Program-made: the position numbers and the translations under genes
Origin: Clavaria fumosa
Taxonomy: Eukaryota; Basidiomycota; Agaricomycetes; Agaricales; Clavariaceae
Reading direction: 5' to 3'
Assembly: GCA_951802425.1 (NCBI GenBank)
Contig: OX637805.1
Span: 2,232,001-2,296,000 of the forward strand
DNA length: 64,000 nt
Shown: positions 13,238 through 25,410 of the stretch, piece after piece
How positions within the stretch are numbered: the stretch's first letter is position 1
How the letters are laid out: each line of letters begins with the position of its first letter
Notes under the pieces: generated by a model
What the model saw: the letters and a program-made list of their open reading frames with translations, nothing else
What the model was told of the DNA's origin: nothing
The model's database searches: none

Positions 13238-15031
13238 ACCATACATTGAATTCATCTTCGCTTTCTCTCCCTTCCCTTCCCTCTCAGCTAGATCGCTACA
13301 TCGTCTGCCTTGACACCGACCTATCTCTACCCTCATCACGTCATGCGCTACACTATCGTTCTAAGCTTCTCTCCAACATCCTTCCTGTAATTGGACCGCC
13401 ATGCACTCCCAGACCCATTACCATTACCTATGCTCCCCGCCTTCTACTGTACCAACATACCTCGATACACCACCACCCGACCCTGGGGTATACTCCTTTG
13501 TCGTTGAATACCTGCGGCCACGTGACTGAACCGAATGGGAAGGCGCAGTGCCTCTTACCCCTATCTCTTACCCTTATGGAATGGAAACCAGCTCAATTAG
13601 AGTTGCTCCCCTTGAAGCTGTGTGCAGGTTTCTTATTAGCTCTTGTTGGATATATACTCATTGTACTGACAATTGGAATACATGCTGCTCTTATCTCCTG
13701 CTATCTAATTGTCTTGACTTGGTGCTATGCTCGGCTCCATATCTGTGTAGAACTCTTTGATCAAGCTAAAATTAAGACAAATTCTGCATCTGATGTCGGA
13801 TGAATAAAGGGTTGATACTGATATCTGTGTTAGATACTGAGCAGAGTTCTAAGGCAATGAATATTTTCCTTGCCTGTGCTGTGTTACCTGTCATTGCTGT
13901 GCCCATCATTTGCTGCACTAGTCGTCCACTTTCCTGTCACCTGCCACTATCACCTGTTGCCTGCACCCACCTGTTGTCTGTTGCCTGCTGCCCATTGCCT
14001 TCCACTCTCACCTGCCATTTGCCTACTCTCACCTGTGTTCTGCCAGCACTTGCAATCTCACATGCCCCATCATTGATCATCTGCTGCCCTCACCTGTGTT
14101 ATCACCAGCACCCTTTGCTGTGCTGTCACACTCTCACTGCCCCTGTCACAGCCCTGTTCAGTCACTCAATCATCTCTGAGACAACTCTGATGCATCTCTG
14201 CTCTGACTCCAGCATCTCCAACACATCTCTGCACTGATTCCAAGATCTCTGATCTGCCTCTGCTCTGGCCCCACTCCAACTCTACTCTGGCTCTGAAAGT
14301 CTGGTCTGGACTTTTGTCAGACTTTGATATTGGACTTCTGGTGTCAGGGCTGCTTACCTAAGTCACTATGGTGAATATTGAAAGCTGATAGTGAATAATG
14401 ATAAGTGAAGCCACGTGACCACCCACAACCTTTGGCACTCTATGTACTTGTCATATACTGCACAATATCATGAATTGTTCATTTTAATCCTAATCTATAG
14501 CCTGCTGAAACACTCATGAGTTTATTGCTTCAACCTTGCACTGGAACTCACCTCACCTCCACTCAGCTCCTGATTATATCATAATCATGACAACATCTGT
14601 GCTGTCAAGGAGTGACTACACCATTAAACTGACCCTCATCTCTTGCTATTAGCTCTGAGTAATCAACATTTTTGAGAGAGATTTTACACTCAAACAAAAA
14701 CAACAGCAACAGCAACAGCCAACAACAACTGTCATGTTGTCTACAGTGTCACATCTGATTGGCTGAACAATGGAGTGATAAGCCAAGTACAAAGACAACA
14801 ATGACTGAGATGCTCTTGTGCACCTGAGAGGCAAAGGCACATTCATAGAAAAGGCTGAGAATAAAAGTGAAAAGAGGGGCTATATTTCTTGAAAGCAGCA
14901 TAATTTTCAAATCACAGTTATTTAGAACCTATTTCTAAATAAGTCTATTATTTGCACATGTTTGATGGCACTGTGAACAATTATGGGGGTGAACCTTGAC
15001 AAGCCAGGGCATTCCACTGGATTCAATATAG
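13238..15031. other. Long spacer with low-complexity DNA, no gene supported
   Basis: The first 600 bp hold the 3' end of the upstream gene and pyrimidine-rich DNA. From about 13870 to 14300 the sequence is a loose repeat of CACCTGT, TGCCTGC and CTCTGAC-type words. A CAA/CAG microsatellite lies at about 14692-14730. Open frames here are short and lack conserved motifs. Confidence 0.5.
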
Positions 15032-15347
15032 TTAGGGCTTGACACAGGTTACCTGTGGGTTTTGCACAGGTTTTGAGTAAACAGGATTGTAGCCCTTTAT
15101 TTCTTGATGAAAAAAAAAATTGCATTCAAAATGATCCAGAATTGACTGAGATATGGACAGAACAAGTTTTATGGCTGAAGCTTCAGTTTGGAAGCTTCAG
15201 CCATAAAACTTGTACTGTCCATATCTCAGTCAATTCTGGATCATTTTGAATGCAATTTTTAAAAAATTTCATCAAGAAATAAAGGGCTACAATCCTGTTT
15301 ACTCAAAATCTGTGCAAAATCTGCAGGTAACCCATGTCAAGCCCTAA
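15032..15347. repeat. Fold-back miniature element with arms of about 155 bp
   Basis: The left arm (15032-15185) and right arm (about 15193-15347) are nearly perfect reverse complements, starting TTAGGGCTTGACA and ending TGTCAAGCCCTAA, with the centre at the GAAGCTTC words near 15177-15201. A transcript would form one long hairpin. Flanking words are ATATAG and ATATCG, without a clear duplication. The structure fits a fold-back MITE. Confidence 0.85.
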
Positions 15348-15394
15348 ATATCGTACTGGAGCTTTACTACTATGGCTATGGTTGATTATTGGTT

Positions 15395-15638
15395 GCTACT
15401 TAGTCTGATGTAGTACCATACTCTTACTTCTATGGCTATAATTTGGTTACTGTTTGCTACTGAATTCAATGTAGTACAAAGGCTTACTATCCTACCCAAC
15501 AGCACTATCACTAGTTGCTACTAGGCTCAACATAGTACATAGGCTCTACTACTATTACTACTATGCACTCATAATATGCTACTAGGCTCAACATAGTACA
15601 TAGGCTCTACTACTATTACTACAATGCACTCATAATAT
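15395..15638. repeat. Minisatellite, four units of about 61 bp
   Basis: Four tandem units start GCTACT and carry a GTAGTAC or ATAGTAC word about 16 bp in. The last two units differ at only one or two positions, while the first two are more diverged. A partial fifth unit starts GCTACCC at 15639. Confidence 0.8.
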
Positions 15639-16121
15639 GCTACCCAGTCTATTGCATGCTATATAGTAATCCATACCTTCTATGTATTACTATTTTTCTC
15701 ACTACATATGCTACAGTGGTCTATACAGTCTGTGTAGTCTACATAGTCTATGCTGATATCTACTGCTGGGGGTTCTTTTTCCTGATGCCTCTCAGAGACA
15801 TGCTCATTGTAATGGTGTTCTGCATGGTGCTTCACTGCATTCCAGTGGTCTGACATGATGATTAACAGTGTGGTGTGTGTTTTGCCACCCTGGCATCCTT
15901 GTCAGGCACAAGAAAGACATCTGAAAGGGAGGCATTCAATGCAGAGATCTCTTTTTTTCATGTCTAGCTGTGCAAGGCCTCATACATTTTTTGTTCACCA
16001 CCACCCATACCAATGTAATTGCGCAAGGTAATTTACAAAACACACTTCTTCATCATGAACTCCTCACAAATGCAAGTCATTTTTTCAGGTGTGTGGTATT
16101 ACTGTAATGACATATAATGCC
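15639..16121. other. Spacer, no gene seen
   Basis: AT-rich DNA between the minisatellite and the 3' end of separase. It includes CATAGTCTATG-like words and the separase 3' untranslated region. One short plus-strand frame (15656-15853) looks hydrophobic but has no motif or gene structure behind it. Confidence 0.4.
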
Positions 16122-19100
16122 CTAGAGATAGAATGGAATTCCATAAATTACTGGAGCTGCTCCTGTCAGGTATTTGAGCTTGCACTCGTTCCTGGCTTGC
16201 GCAACGGCAGCTACCACCGATACCCGTCCGGCACTGCGCTGATGGGTGACGGCGGCTGGATTCAACTGTAACGTGCCGAAGACGTATTGCGCGAATTTGT
16301 CGATATCTCTATCAGTGACATCCCAGATGTTTGCTACCAGAGTAGGGCTGTGGAGACGCGGTCAACTGTCGGCTAAGAAAGGCACACGACGTCCTCACCA
16401 TCCGGCTAACATATAGTTGTGCGGCGTCCCAACTGGATCGAAATCCCCCATCTCGCGCAGTATCCCAGAAGAACAGCCCCAGAGCATTGTGGCCGCGCAA
16501 CGTGGGAGGCTCCGCAATTTGTGCGAACGGATGTACTGTTCTGCTCCTCCGTGTCCAAAATATCTAACCCGTTGAAACTTAGCAGGCAAATGCCAAGATG
16601 GGACACGCCGCTCACATGAACAAATCTTTTTTCGCAAGGGCGTCGAGGAGCTGCTGCTCGCCTACAGGTCTTCCAACGATCCCATCCCATCCCACACAAT
16701 GCATTTCCCTCAACCACTTGCGGAATCTCCCTTCTGTTCCTTGTAAATCGCCACTGGGATTCAAAACGTAATATACATTCTTCGGATCCACGAGACTTTC
16801 AGTTGCAGTTGGTGTATTGGAATCCTTGAAACACGAAGCTAATTGTAACCGATCCAAGAGGAAATCGATACTGGGAATTCTGCTGACGCTGCGGCCTCGG
16901 AGAACTGGTATACTTTCCCATGGAATAGTCTGGATCTTCCTGTCCAGCACTAGGAATAGATGATGGTCTTCCACTTCTTCGATTTTCTGCGCTTTCTTCT
17001 TGATCTCGTGAGCTTCGAGCGCCATTTGTAGCTCCACCATAACAAGGCTGACATCCACTTCCGCAATGGCAACAGGCGTCCCATGATATTGGTATAGATC
17101 CAAGATGAAATAGATCAGATCTTCGAGTTCTTCGTCTCGGCAACTCGGGGAGAGTGATGAGAAGCATTCTAAAAGTGAATCATTAAGTCGTGGCTGAGTA
17201 GACGGTGTTGGTTTTTGGGAATGCAACGCTCGGCGGAAGATTCTTTCAAGACTAATCCTAAGATCGTCGAGGAGATCGCGTGGAATCGTCGTCGGGGGGG
17301 AAAGAAGGGTCTACGAAATGTCAATCGGGGAAATTGTGAGACATGGTTGGGATCTCGCCTTGAAAGCGCCGAACCAACAAAACTCGATACTGTCCAGAAG
17401 TTCCTTCATACGCTTGTCGAGGTCTATGCGGATTTTCCACCACTGAGCTCGTGCACGGGTATCATCATTCCTAACGTTGACGGCTTGTCGTGTGCCTTCA
17501 TCGCTCAATCTGATGATATCCTTCAATTCGGAAAGCGCGTCTTCGAAATTCAGCCGAGGCTCGTAGTCTTCGCTTTCGTTGCAATCCCTGCGATCCTTGA
17601 GGGGCACGCAAAAGACGAGCGGCTCCTTTGTCGCGCATTGACGGGAAATGAACATTGTGCTGTGATCTTCTGTCACAGCAATTGTTGCTATCGTCCAATT
17701 GTGAGGGAGGGAGATCAATCCGGGGCACGACAAGGCGGCCGGGCTGAAATTGCTTGAACTGTATTTCGTACGAACGTCGTTCCAATATTGCTTCAACATC
17801 GATTCACATTCCTCATCCGCAGATTCGGAGTCCGATAGGTGGTTAAAATTTCGTAAGAGTTTAGACATATTTTTGATTTGAGGCAACGGGGCCCCGTTCT
17901 CCGAAATTCTGGGCCATTGTAAATCGTCAAAGGCTCTTGGGTCTGAAAATTTGTTATTGATGGCCTCCAGCAACTCGCGTCCAAGCGTGATATTCGCAGA
18001 TATATCTGGAATAAAACGGATCTGAGCCAATTATTCCCAGAGAAAACGAGCGGGGCAAACCCAAAAGCCCTGATGCCAGAGTGGGTGTCGCAGCATCCGA
18101 TCGACCGAGGGAGGCTTGTATTGTTTTGATAAGTGCAAGGGAATTAACAGAATTGCGGACTTGCGGCACTTTCTCCTTCCTTCCGATGGCAGTGAGATCA
18201 TCCCAAAATAATTGCTCCGCGTTGCCAAGAATGGTGAGTATCTCCTGCACAGGTGGTGACAAAGGCACGGCCTTGCCGCCAGATACACCCACAGGGAGAG
18301 CAATAACTAGTGGGTCTATTAGTAAGCGTCAATGAAAAATAACTGACTTGTATGGACAAACTTGACTCTATAAGTGAACCGAGGGACATATCCGCACGAA
18401 GTCGTTCGTAAACTCTGTGAAACGTAAGTCGAGCCATTATCGCGCTTTCTTCTGTCTATCGAACAGTGAGTTCGGATGAGCATCTTTGGGTGTAACAGAA
18501 GAAGACCTTCGTCGACGAAGAAGAGAACATTTGTAATTTTGTGAGCAATGCGTCATACTGTTCCGGTTTGTCTCGAAGGAGCCAGACTGAGAATCCTCGC
18601 TCAGGAAAGGACGATGCGGTAGCAGCTGCGAGGGGACGTACTACATTGGTGGAGGACGGCAGCAAACAGCGTGGGAAGCAATACTTCCTTGCCCGCCTGG
18701 GCGGCTGAAGGCCTCGAAGGACGATCGAAAACTCGTTTGGGGCTAGGTAGGATATTCGAGTAAAAGCCAACATCACAAATCCTACGCTAACGCACCTCGT
18801 GATCATTGTTTCATATGTGGACAGATTTCGATCTAGCTCTTCTACGATATGCATAGCTCGTTCGTAGAGTTTTTGTGCGTCCATCACCTTGGCCATCCTG
18901 TGATTGTGCTCTGCTCTCAACCAGTGAATATAAGCAGCATCCATACCCGGCAGATCTGGAATGAGCTTGGCAGCAAGCGTCAAATCATTATAGCCGAGAT
19001 CTAGCCGTCCTTGGCTGAACTCGATTTCTGCCTGTTTTGCCAATGCACGGCCCGATATTGCAGGGGCGTTGAGCGAATCTGCGAGAAGCTTGGCCTGTTG

Positions 19101-22100
19101 CGCGAAATAGAGGGCTTCACGTGGGGACCCTCTGTGAAAATATAGATCGACGAGCGAGAACATGCTGTCTAGCATGCCTTCTGCAATCCTCCATTCCAGC
19201 CCGCTGATCAAAGCCGAATTACTCAACTTCCTGCGGCTCATCGCATCATTATACAATGGTTCAGAACTTGTCGTCGGAGCAACAACCTCTGTGCTGGCTT
19301 CTCTAGGCACCACAAAGGGATTGGGATCGTAAAGGTGCTCTGATTGCTCTGGTGGGGAGGTAAGACGCATAAGTGTATCTGCTGCTCGGTTCCACAGGCG
19401 CAAAGCTTGTTGCATTCCTCCTAGAGATGACGCAATGTCTTGCTAAGAGCCAGTGAGCTGAGGACGCAGGGAGAAGACTAAGGACGACACACTCTGAGGT
19501 ACTGAATCGTTGAAAATGTTTGACAGGCCATTGCAGCCCTTTCCAATTGGCCTGCACGCGCGCAAATTCGCCGCAGGGATGACTTCGTCTCGCCTTCTTC
19601 TACAAAGCTGCTTACCAGCTCAGCAGCCTCGCGATACATGCTCGAGCTATGACAGTCTCATCTTCGTACCGACGCAAGTCATGGACAGACGCACCTTTGA
19701 CTAAGGTCATCAGACATAGCCAAGGACTCCGCATACCTCAGAAGAAATCTGGACTTCATCAGGTCGGAGGGGACTCCGGATTTGATAGCACGAAAGGTTT
19801 GATGATATATTGCATTGGCTTTTCTTACTTGACCGAGTTTGACATACTCGTGAGCCAGGTCTACGGACGCTGCGACGTATGCTATAACACACAAACGTGA
19901 GAACTCCATGCAGATAAAGCAGAACAGGACTCACGGTCTTCCGACTCGAGGCTGTGAAACTCGCAGAGCTTCCTCGTCAATTCGAGAACGTGAGCCCTGA
20001 TCACCACCAAACCGAAGAAGCCCAGCAAACGGGAAGAAATGTCTGAGACACAGTCTATCAGTTTGAAACTGGTAGCAAAGCAGTCGAGACTCACCCAACA
20101 GCAAAAGAAACGATCCCACGTCATCCGGAGTTAATCCCAATCTCTTGGTTTCTGTTTCTTTCTTCACTCCCTTGGTTTTTATGCGTGTACCCCGACTAAA
20201 GTCCGGGGGTATCTTCTTCGGTATCGGACGCTTGGTGTTGGTGGGCCTGCTGCTCTGCTTCACGGGAGCCAAGAGCAGCCGAAGGATGTTACACCCTTGC
20301 TCGATATGGCGCGCCACGAGACTTGTCTGATCTGAATCTGCTCGTCGATGAGCGTGGAGGGCTAGCCAAAATTGTGCTGAGGCACGGAGCTGCAGGGAGG
20401 CATGGTCCAGTTCGAAACTCTGAAACACCAGATCAGATTCCAGGAAACGCAGACGTTACTGACGAGTATCACCTTCTGACCGAGCAACTGATCAACTTCT
20501 AGTCCCATGCTCTCCGGGCACCATCCAAGCTTAGCCACGCCCTTAGAACCAGAGTGATAGATGAAAGCCAGACAGCGCGTCAAAATCCGCGCCTTTAAAA
20601 TGGGAACTTTCTCATCGTAGACCTCGAGTGAATGGTGCAAGATAGTCTCCATGACTTCCTGGGCACCTTCTTTCCGCAAATGTGGTTGTAGAGCATCGAG
20701 CTGTCTTTCCAAAAGACCACCAACAATGCAGTTTTCCATAGGGTTACGTCCGAGATGTGTTTTGAGTGACACAGCATCGGGTCCAAGAAGTAAATCAAAG
20801 GTGGCAAGGTAAGTCAGTTTGTCAACAATGCTCCCAAGCTGTCCAAGCGCAGCGGAAGTGTTAAAACTCATTTGAGTAGGCGGTACGGGATCGTAAGGAA
20901 AGGCTTTTACGCATTCCACGTATGCCTCAAAAGCGGACTAGGAGATGCCATCGTTAACCCTCGGCTTGAACCAGTAGGTGATAAGTAAGCAGACCTTTCT
21001 TTCACCCATTTTCGCGCAACATACCGCCAGCAATTCCCACCGGCGATACAATTGCTCCCTGAGCACTGTCCACGCCTCCTCTGCTTCAGCTGTAGTTCCT
21101 TTCTGCGCCTTCTTTGCCGCCAGAGCTTCACCAGCTAGGAGGCACGACTGTCTCAGAAACCGAATCGCAGGTCCGTACCTCCCGCTCTGGTAAAGACTTC
21201 CGGCGACAAGGTGGTACGCACTACTTACACAGCGCACCCAGTTCGGATTCTTCGCGGAGTGTGCGATCACCAGCTCCGAAGCTTGCGAGAGGTAATCGTA
21301 CGATGGCATGTAAGTATGTGCATCGTCCGGCTCAAGGATAGTACGCGCCAAGGCAAAAAGGGTTTCCAAAACGGACGGAATCGTGGACGTGTCGTGATTG
21401 ATTCGCTTTTGCGTGATTGAGTTGAGTTGCAGTGCTGCGAAACAAATTCAATAACTGACCTGTTCCCCGACTAAGACTTTGACAATTGCATTTAATAAAC
21501 CAAAGAGACAATCCCTGTTTGGCGCTTTTGCAATATTCCCACCTGCAAGGCGTTCCAATACCTTGACGCCAGCTCTCCTCAGACGCTCCAATGCTCTACT
21601 GACCTTGGCCCTCGATTTGTCCTCCTCGGCGTCTTTACAGTCCCTGCAACTGAAAAACTTCTGCAACAACACGGTTGACTCGCTGATGCGGTGGACAATG
21701 TCAGGTTTCGTGTCATTAGCTGGAAATAATCAGTAAGGCGGTAGTCGACTGCAGTGTTTATTCATACCGTCAGCAGCTGCTTCCAACATCACAGCAGTCC
21801 GCATAAATATGGCAGACGCTTGTGCATGTAACAGGAATAGGTCGTCTGTCTTCTTTTGCCCCTCATTTTCACGTGATACATCCAGAGTAAGCGTGTCCAT
21901 TGAGAGTGACATCCAATAATCGCAAAAGGAGATCCATCCCTTTCCCTGCTGCCATTTCTGCGCTGCATTTGCTTCTGCCATTCCTGCGAGGCGGTCAAAT
22001 GCGCTCATCACAACCTTCGTCACTTGATCTTTGTCGTTGGCATCCGAAGATTTCAGTAGAGACATGGAGAACCTAGTCGCCTGGTCCCAGAACGAACTAG

Positions 22101-22857
22101 GGTCAGGAGCCTGTGAAGTGACCTGTAGGAGGAGTTGCAGGCTGTACATGCGTATGGCATATACATCCGTAGGGCGCTGATTGGCAGAATTGGCGGAACT
22201 GAATTTCGTTAGCAGATTGTAAGAACGTGTAAGGACTGCGTCTGTGTGCTTGTCCATCTTTGGGAGCGCTCGGAAACACGGTGTCCAGGTAAGGAGAGTT
22301 CCGTTGTGCAAAAGAGCGCGAGAAAACTCGAGGGGTGAGTGGAAGCGGGTGAGGGTCGTTATAATGTATAGGAAGTAAGTCGATATGGTGGTGAGTAAGG
22401 CTTCGTTTGCGAGCGGAGAAAGCGGAAGAGGCAAAGAGAGGAGCTCGACGTCGGAAGATAAAGCAGTCGGAGCAGAATACGATGATTCGTATAATTTGAT
22501 CAGCGCAGGATGCATGTCTCGCAATACTTCCATCGCGAGGTCAAACTGCAATTTTCTCATGAATCACGCTCGAAGTATGAGGAAATCGACCCTTACCATC
22601 TCCGTGGCAACAAGCTTCGCCACCACAGTTGAAGCAGCACGCTCGACTTCCAAACTGCAAAGCATTCCCCTGAGATCTCTGAGTGACTTCGCAGCCGTTT
22701 CGCCCGCGTTCTTCACTTTGTGAAGAGTGGGGTCTTTCTTGCCCCTGGTGTTCGACGAAGTGGCTTTCCAACCATTCCGAATGACTGCAGACAGGACTTG
22801 TAGTGCATCGTTCACAGAGCGCCTAGAAGCCAAGTCTGGAGTCGAACGCTGAGGCAT
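16122..22857 (-). CDS. ESP1: Separase, cysteine protease that cleaves cohesin
   Basis: Separase (peptidase family C50) cuts the kleisin subunit of cohesin at anaphase onset and is held inactive by securin. The gene starts at 22857 (MPQRSTPDLASRR) and spans about 6.7 kb with many short introns, giving roughly 2,000 aa, typical of fungal separases. The first two thirds is a helical, TPR-like region without sharp motifs. The C-terminal protease is clear: YYVLNPSGDL; the catalytic His in YFGHGGAEQYIRSH (codon 16551-16553); the catalytic Cys in MLWGCSSG (16473-16475); then GDFDPVGTPHNYMLAG, VANIWDVTDRDIDKF and the end KYLTGAAPVIYGIPFYL before TAG at 16122-16124. The His and Cys motifs are joined to their neighbours by introns whose removal restores the conserved blocks. 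Both catalytic residues are present, so it should be functional. Internal exon borders upstream of 18,000 are approximate. Confidence 0.93.
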
Positions 22858-23002
22858 TGCAAAGACAAACGCGAGTGACGAACGCGGATCGTCACGTCAC
22901 ATGATACAATAGATTATTATCACGTGATACGTTTCCTTCGCTGAGTTCGCGGGCAGAGGACGAAAGACACGGTTGTACAAGTTTCTTTCTCTATGGCAAA
23001 GA

Positions 23003-24938
23003 TCAGCTTTCCTCCTGCAAAGTCAACTCGTCAAAGTCTTCCAACAGCTCGTGCAGCCTTATCTCCGGGAAGTCTGCTTCCTCCTCCTCCACCTGCTCAC
23101 TATGCGGCGACGCTTGATCCACCTCCATGCCCTCTCGCGCTTGCTTTCCTTTCCCATCGTTCCTCGCTCCGCTGCCTGTGTCCGCAGTCCCTCTGGCTTC
23201 GCCTTTCTTGTACATATTGATAGCGCCTCTCATCTCCGGATCCTCCTCTAAATCTCTCAAGAACAGCTCATAATCCTCTTCCACCTTCGTCCGGTCCCTC
23301 CCACCCATCCTGCCAACAACGCCTCTCGCTGCTCCCGTCTCTCCGTCCTCTTCCGCCTCCTTTGCCATGCTCTTCAGACGCCACTGCCTGGTATTGTTCT
23401 TCTTCCGACGATTAGGGTACGACTTCTTCACTAGGATGACGTCCGGCACGCGCGACGACGGCAACGCGGTAAACTCGTCCGAATTGTAATTCGCATTCGA
23501 TATGTGGTATCCAAGGACCGTGTCTCCCGGTTGCAGAATAGCCCCGAGGTGCGTCCGGGTGTGGAAGATCTGGTTGGTCAACGAACTTGATTCGTAATCC
23601 ATCATCCCATCATCTTCCTGTGTCTTGGAAGACCGAAACGCGCCAGAGAGCGCCACCTGCGCGTCTGCCAAGAGCCACTTCCCTCTCTTTGGTCCACTTG
23701 CCTCAACATCCAACACCGTGAATTCCACCAAGTCCGTGACCGTCGCCAAAGCATCAAAAGGCATACGCCAATACACTTGACCATTGACGTCGCACGACTG
23801 TAAGGTGGACGGATCCATGATCTGGATTGAATTTCCAATGCGTACAACCAATGACAACGGGAAAATGTTAGAAAGTTGTCTGGCTTGCTTGACGGGTAGA
23901 CATATCAGATCATCCTTGCAGAGCGGGACAATTTCAACAGAATACGTGTATTTGAAGTTTGCCGTGTTCGAATGTGTATCGGCAGAAAGTAATTGCTCTG
24001 AGGCTTTTGATCTGCGAACAACATGAGGAATATTCAAGTAGGAGATAGCTGACCTCACCGAACGGATACCACGCTCCCTAAGAATTCAACCATCTTGATC
24101 GCATGGCCCCGTTGTGAATAGAAGAAATCTAGTCCATCCTTTATTTCTTTCACAGATACCGTTTCCTTGTGCGCATCATGCTTCAGTATGAGCTGCTCGA
24201 GGAAGAGGAATGTCCGTTTGTGCGGGACTTTTTGCCGCACTTGCACCAACGCCTTCCATGTGTTCTTGGCCGCCAGCTTCGTGCAGTCTCCGCACTGCGA
24301 GTGCTGGACCAGATACTCGACCTCAAATATTTGCTCCAACACGGTCGAGGTCAGCACCTGACGACGTCACTTCAATGTGAGAGTGACCCCGCAGGCTCAT
24401 GCACTCGTACCTCCTTCTGAATCGTCAGTGACACGCGCAACCGTTTCGAATGCGGCTCCGTCCATATAAAGTGTGCCTCAGTCAGTCGGACCTTATTCAG
24501 CCCCTTCAATTTCCTAAGACATATCGACAGTAGCTCGGCGGATTCTAGTTGCGCTAGCGTCCACGACTGTGGTGGGGATAGAAACCGCTCGCAGTTCCTA
24601 CAAAATGAAACGGATGCTGTGGTGGTGGTGGTGGTGTCAGGTCTAGTGATCGATGGTGCGAACGACTGGAAAGGAGGGACAGACATTGCTTGGGTATCCC
24701 TTCCGTAATGTCTATCCTGCGGATCAACCGTTGGGCATGAACACACGCTCAAAAATCCAACTCAAGTGGATCGACGCACGTATTTCGCAGACAGTTCACA
24801 CATAGGTTGGCCGAGTTGGGAACGATTGGTGTGCCTATAAGAGCATCAGCTTGGCACTACTGCAACGAGAGTGAAGCGATACATACCGCAATCCGCGCAC
24901 AGCACGCGATGCACAGGCGCAGATCGGACGAATTCCAT
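23003..24938 (-). CDS. NMD3: 60S ribosomal export adaptor Nmd3
   Basis: Six exons (24887-24938, 24780-24834, 24685-24716, 24411-24616, 24059-24357, 23003-24011) give 550 aa. Nmd3 binds late pre-60S subunits and recruits the exportin Crm1. The N-terminus carries paired CX2C zinc motifs: LCADCG, LCVNCL, FCRNCE and, further on, a fourth pair in QCGDC. Later blocks are typical: AAKNTWKALVQVRQKVPHKR, FLEQLILKHDAHKETVSVKE, GLDFFYSQRGHAIKMVEFL, TYSVEIVPLCKDDL. The basic stretch YPNRRKKNNTRQWRLK and the acidic, leucine-rich tail (RLHELLEDFDELTLQEES) match the nuclear localisation and export signals of the family. The donor of intron 3 (GTCTGT) is weak. The start at 24938 (MEFVRSAPVHRVLC) puts the first zinc pair near residue 14, as expected. 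Confidence 0.94.
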
Positions 24939-25060
24939 AATTTGTGGAATTGCGAGGGCGAGGGAATGGAGGGTGGACTGCGCCACACGAGCAGAAATTT
25001 TCAGAGTCACTCGGAGTCGTCTTCTCCGGTCGGAGACTCTCCGACGACTTGGCCACAAAC
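24939..25060. promoter_or_regulatory. 122-bp bidirectional promoter, NMD3 / RPB10
   Basis: The start codons of NMD3 (-) and RPB10 (+) are only 122 bp apart, so both promoters and both leaders must fit here or overlap. No TATA box is obvious. Both products serve ribosome or RNA polymerase supply, so shared control would make sense, but this is inference. Confidence 0.6.
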
Positions 25061-25410
25061 ATGATTATCCCCGTCCGATGTTTCTCCTGCGGAAAAGTCA
25101 TTGGCGACAAGTGGAATGCCTATCTAGAATTGCTCGGGAACAACGTCAGCGAAGGGTCAGCGAGCCGTCCTCGTTGTTCATCGCCGACATTCACGTCGCA
25201 TTTTTTTTTGCATGACAGTGACGCCCTCGACGAGCTCCAGCTCAAACGCTATTGCTGCAGACGCATGGTCCTCACGCATGTTGACCTCATTGAAAAGCTG
25301 CTGCATTACAATCGTGAACCGCGCCCTTCGGTGCCGTCGTTGACGTTTCTGACCAGAATTTCTTTCTTTCAGCTTTCGAACGCACGAAGGACAAGGTCCT
25401 TCCGTCCTAG
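25061..25410 (+). CDS. RPB10: RNA polymerase I/II/III shared subunit Rpb10 (RPABC5)
   Basis: Three exons (25061-25155, 25219-25313, 25373-25410) give 75 aa. Rpb10 is the small zinc subunit common to the three nuclear RNA polymerases and helps assemble the Rpb3-Rpb11 platform. The sequence begins [18 protein letters not shown], with the first CX2C pair, and continues [16 protein letters not shown], with the atypical CC pair, then [17 protein letters not shown]. Both introns have GT-AG ends and their removal joins conserved residues (EG|DALD and HYN|PFE). The tail is a few residues longer than in yeast. Confidence 0.96.

Noticed and set aside
13051..13803. 250-codon frame with a hydrophobic C-terminal half
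   Set aside because: Overlaps the last exon of the 12343-13237 gene in another frame and continues into 3' spacer DNA. The hydrophobic stretch comes from T-rich DNA.
13870..14300. Loose CACCTGT/TGCCTGC repeats, considered as CRISPR-like or structured array
   Set aside because: No constant repeat length, no regular spacers, and a eukaryotic context; simple low-complexity DNA.
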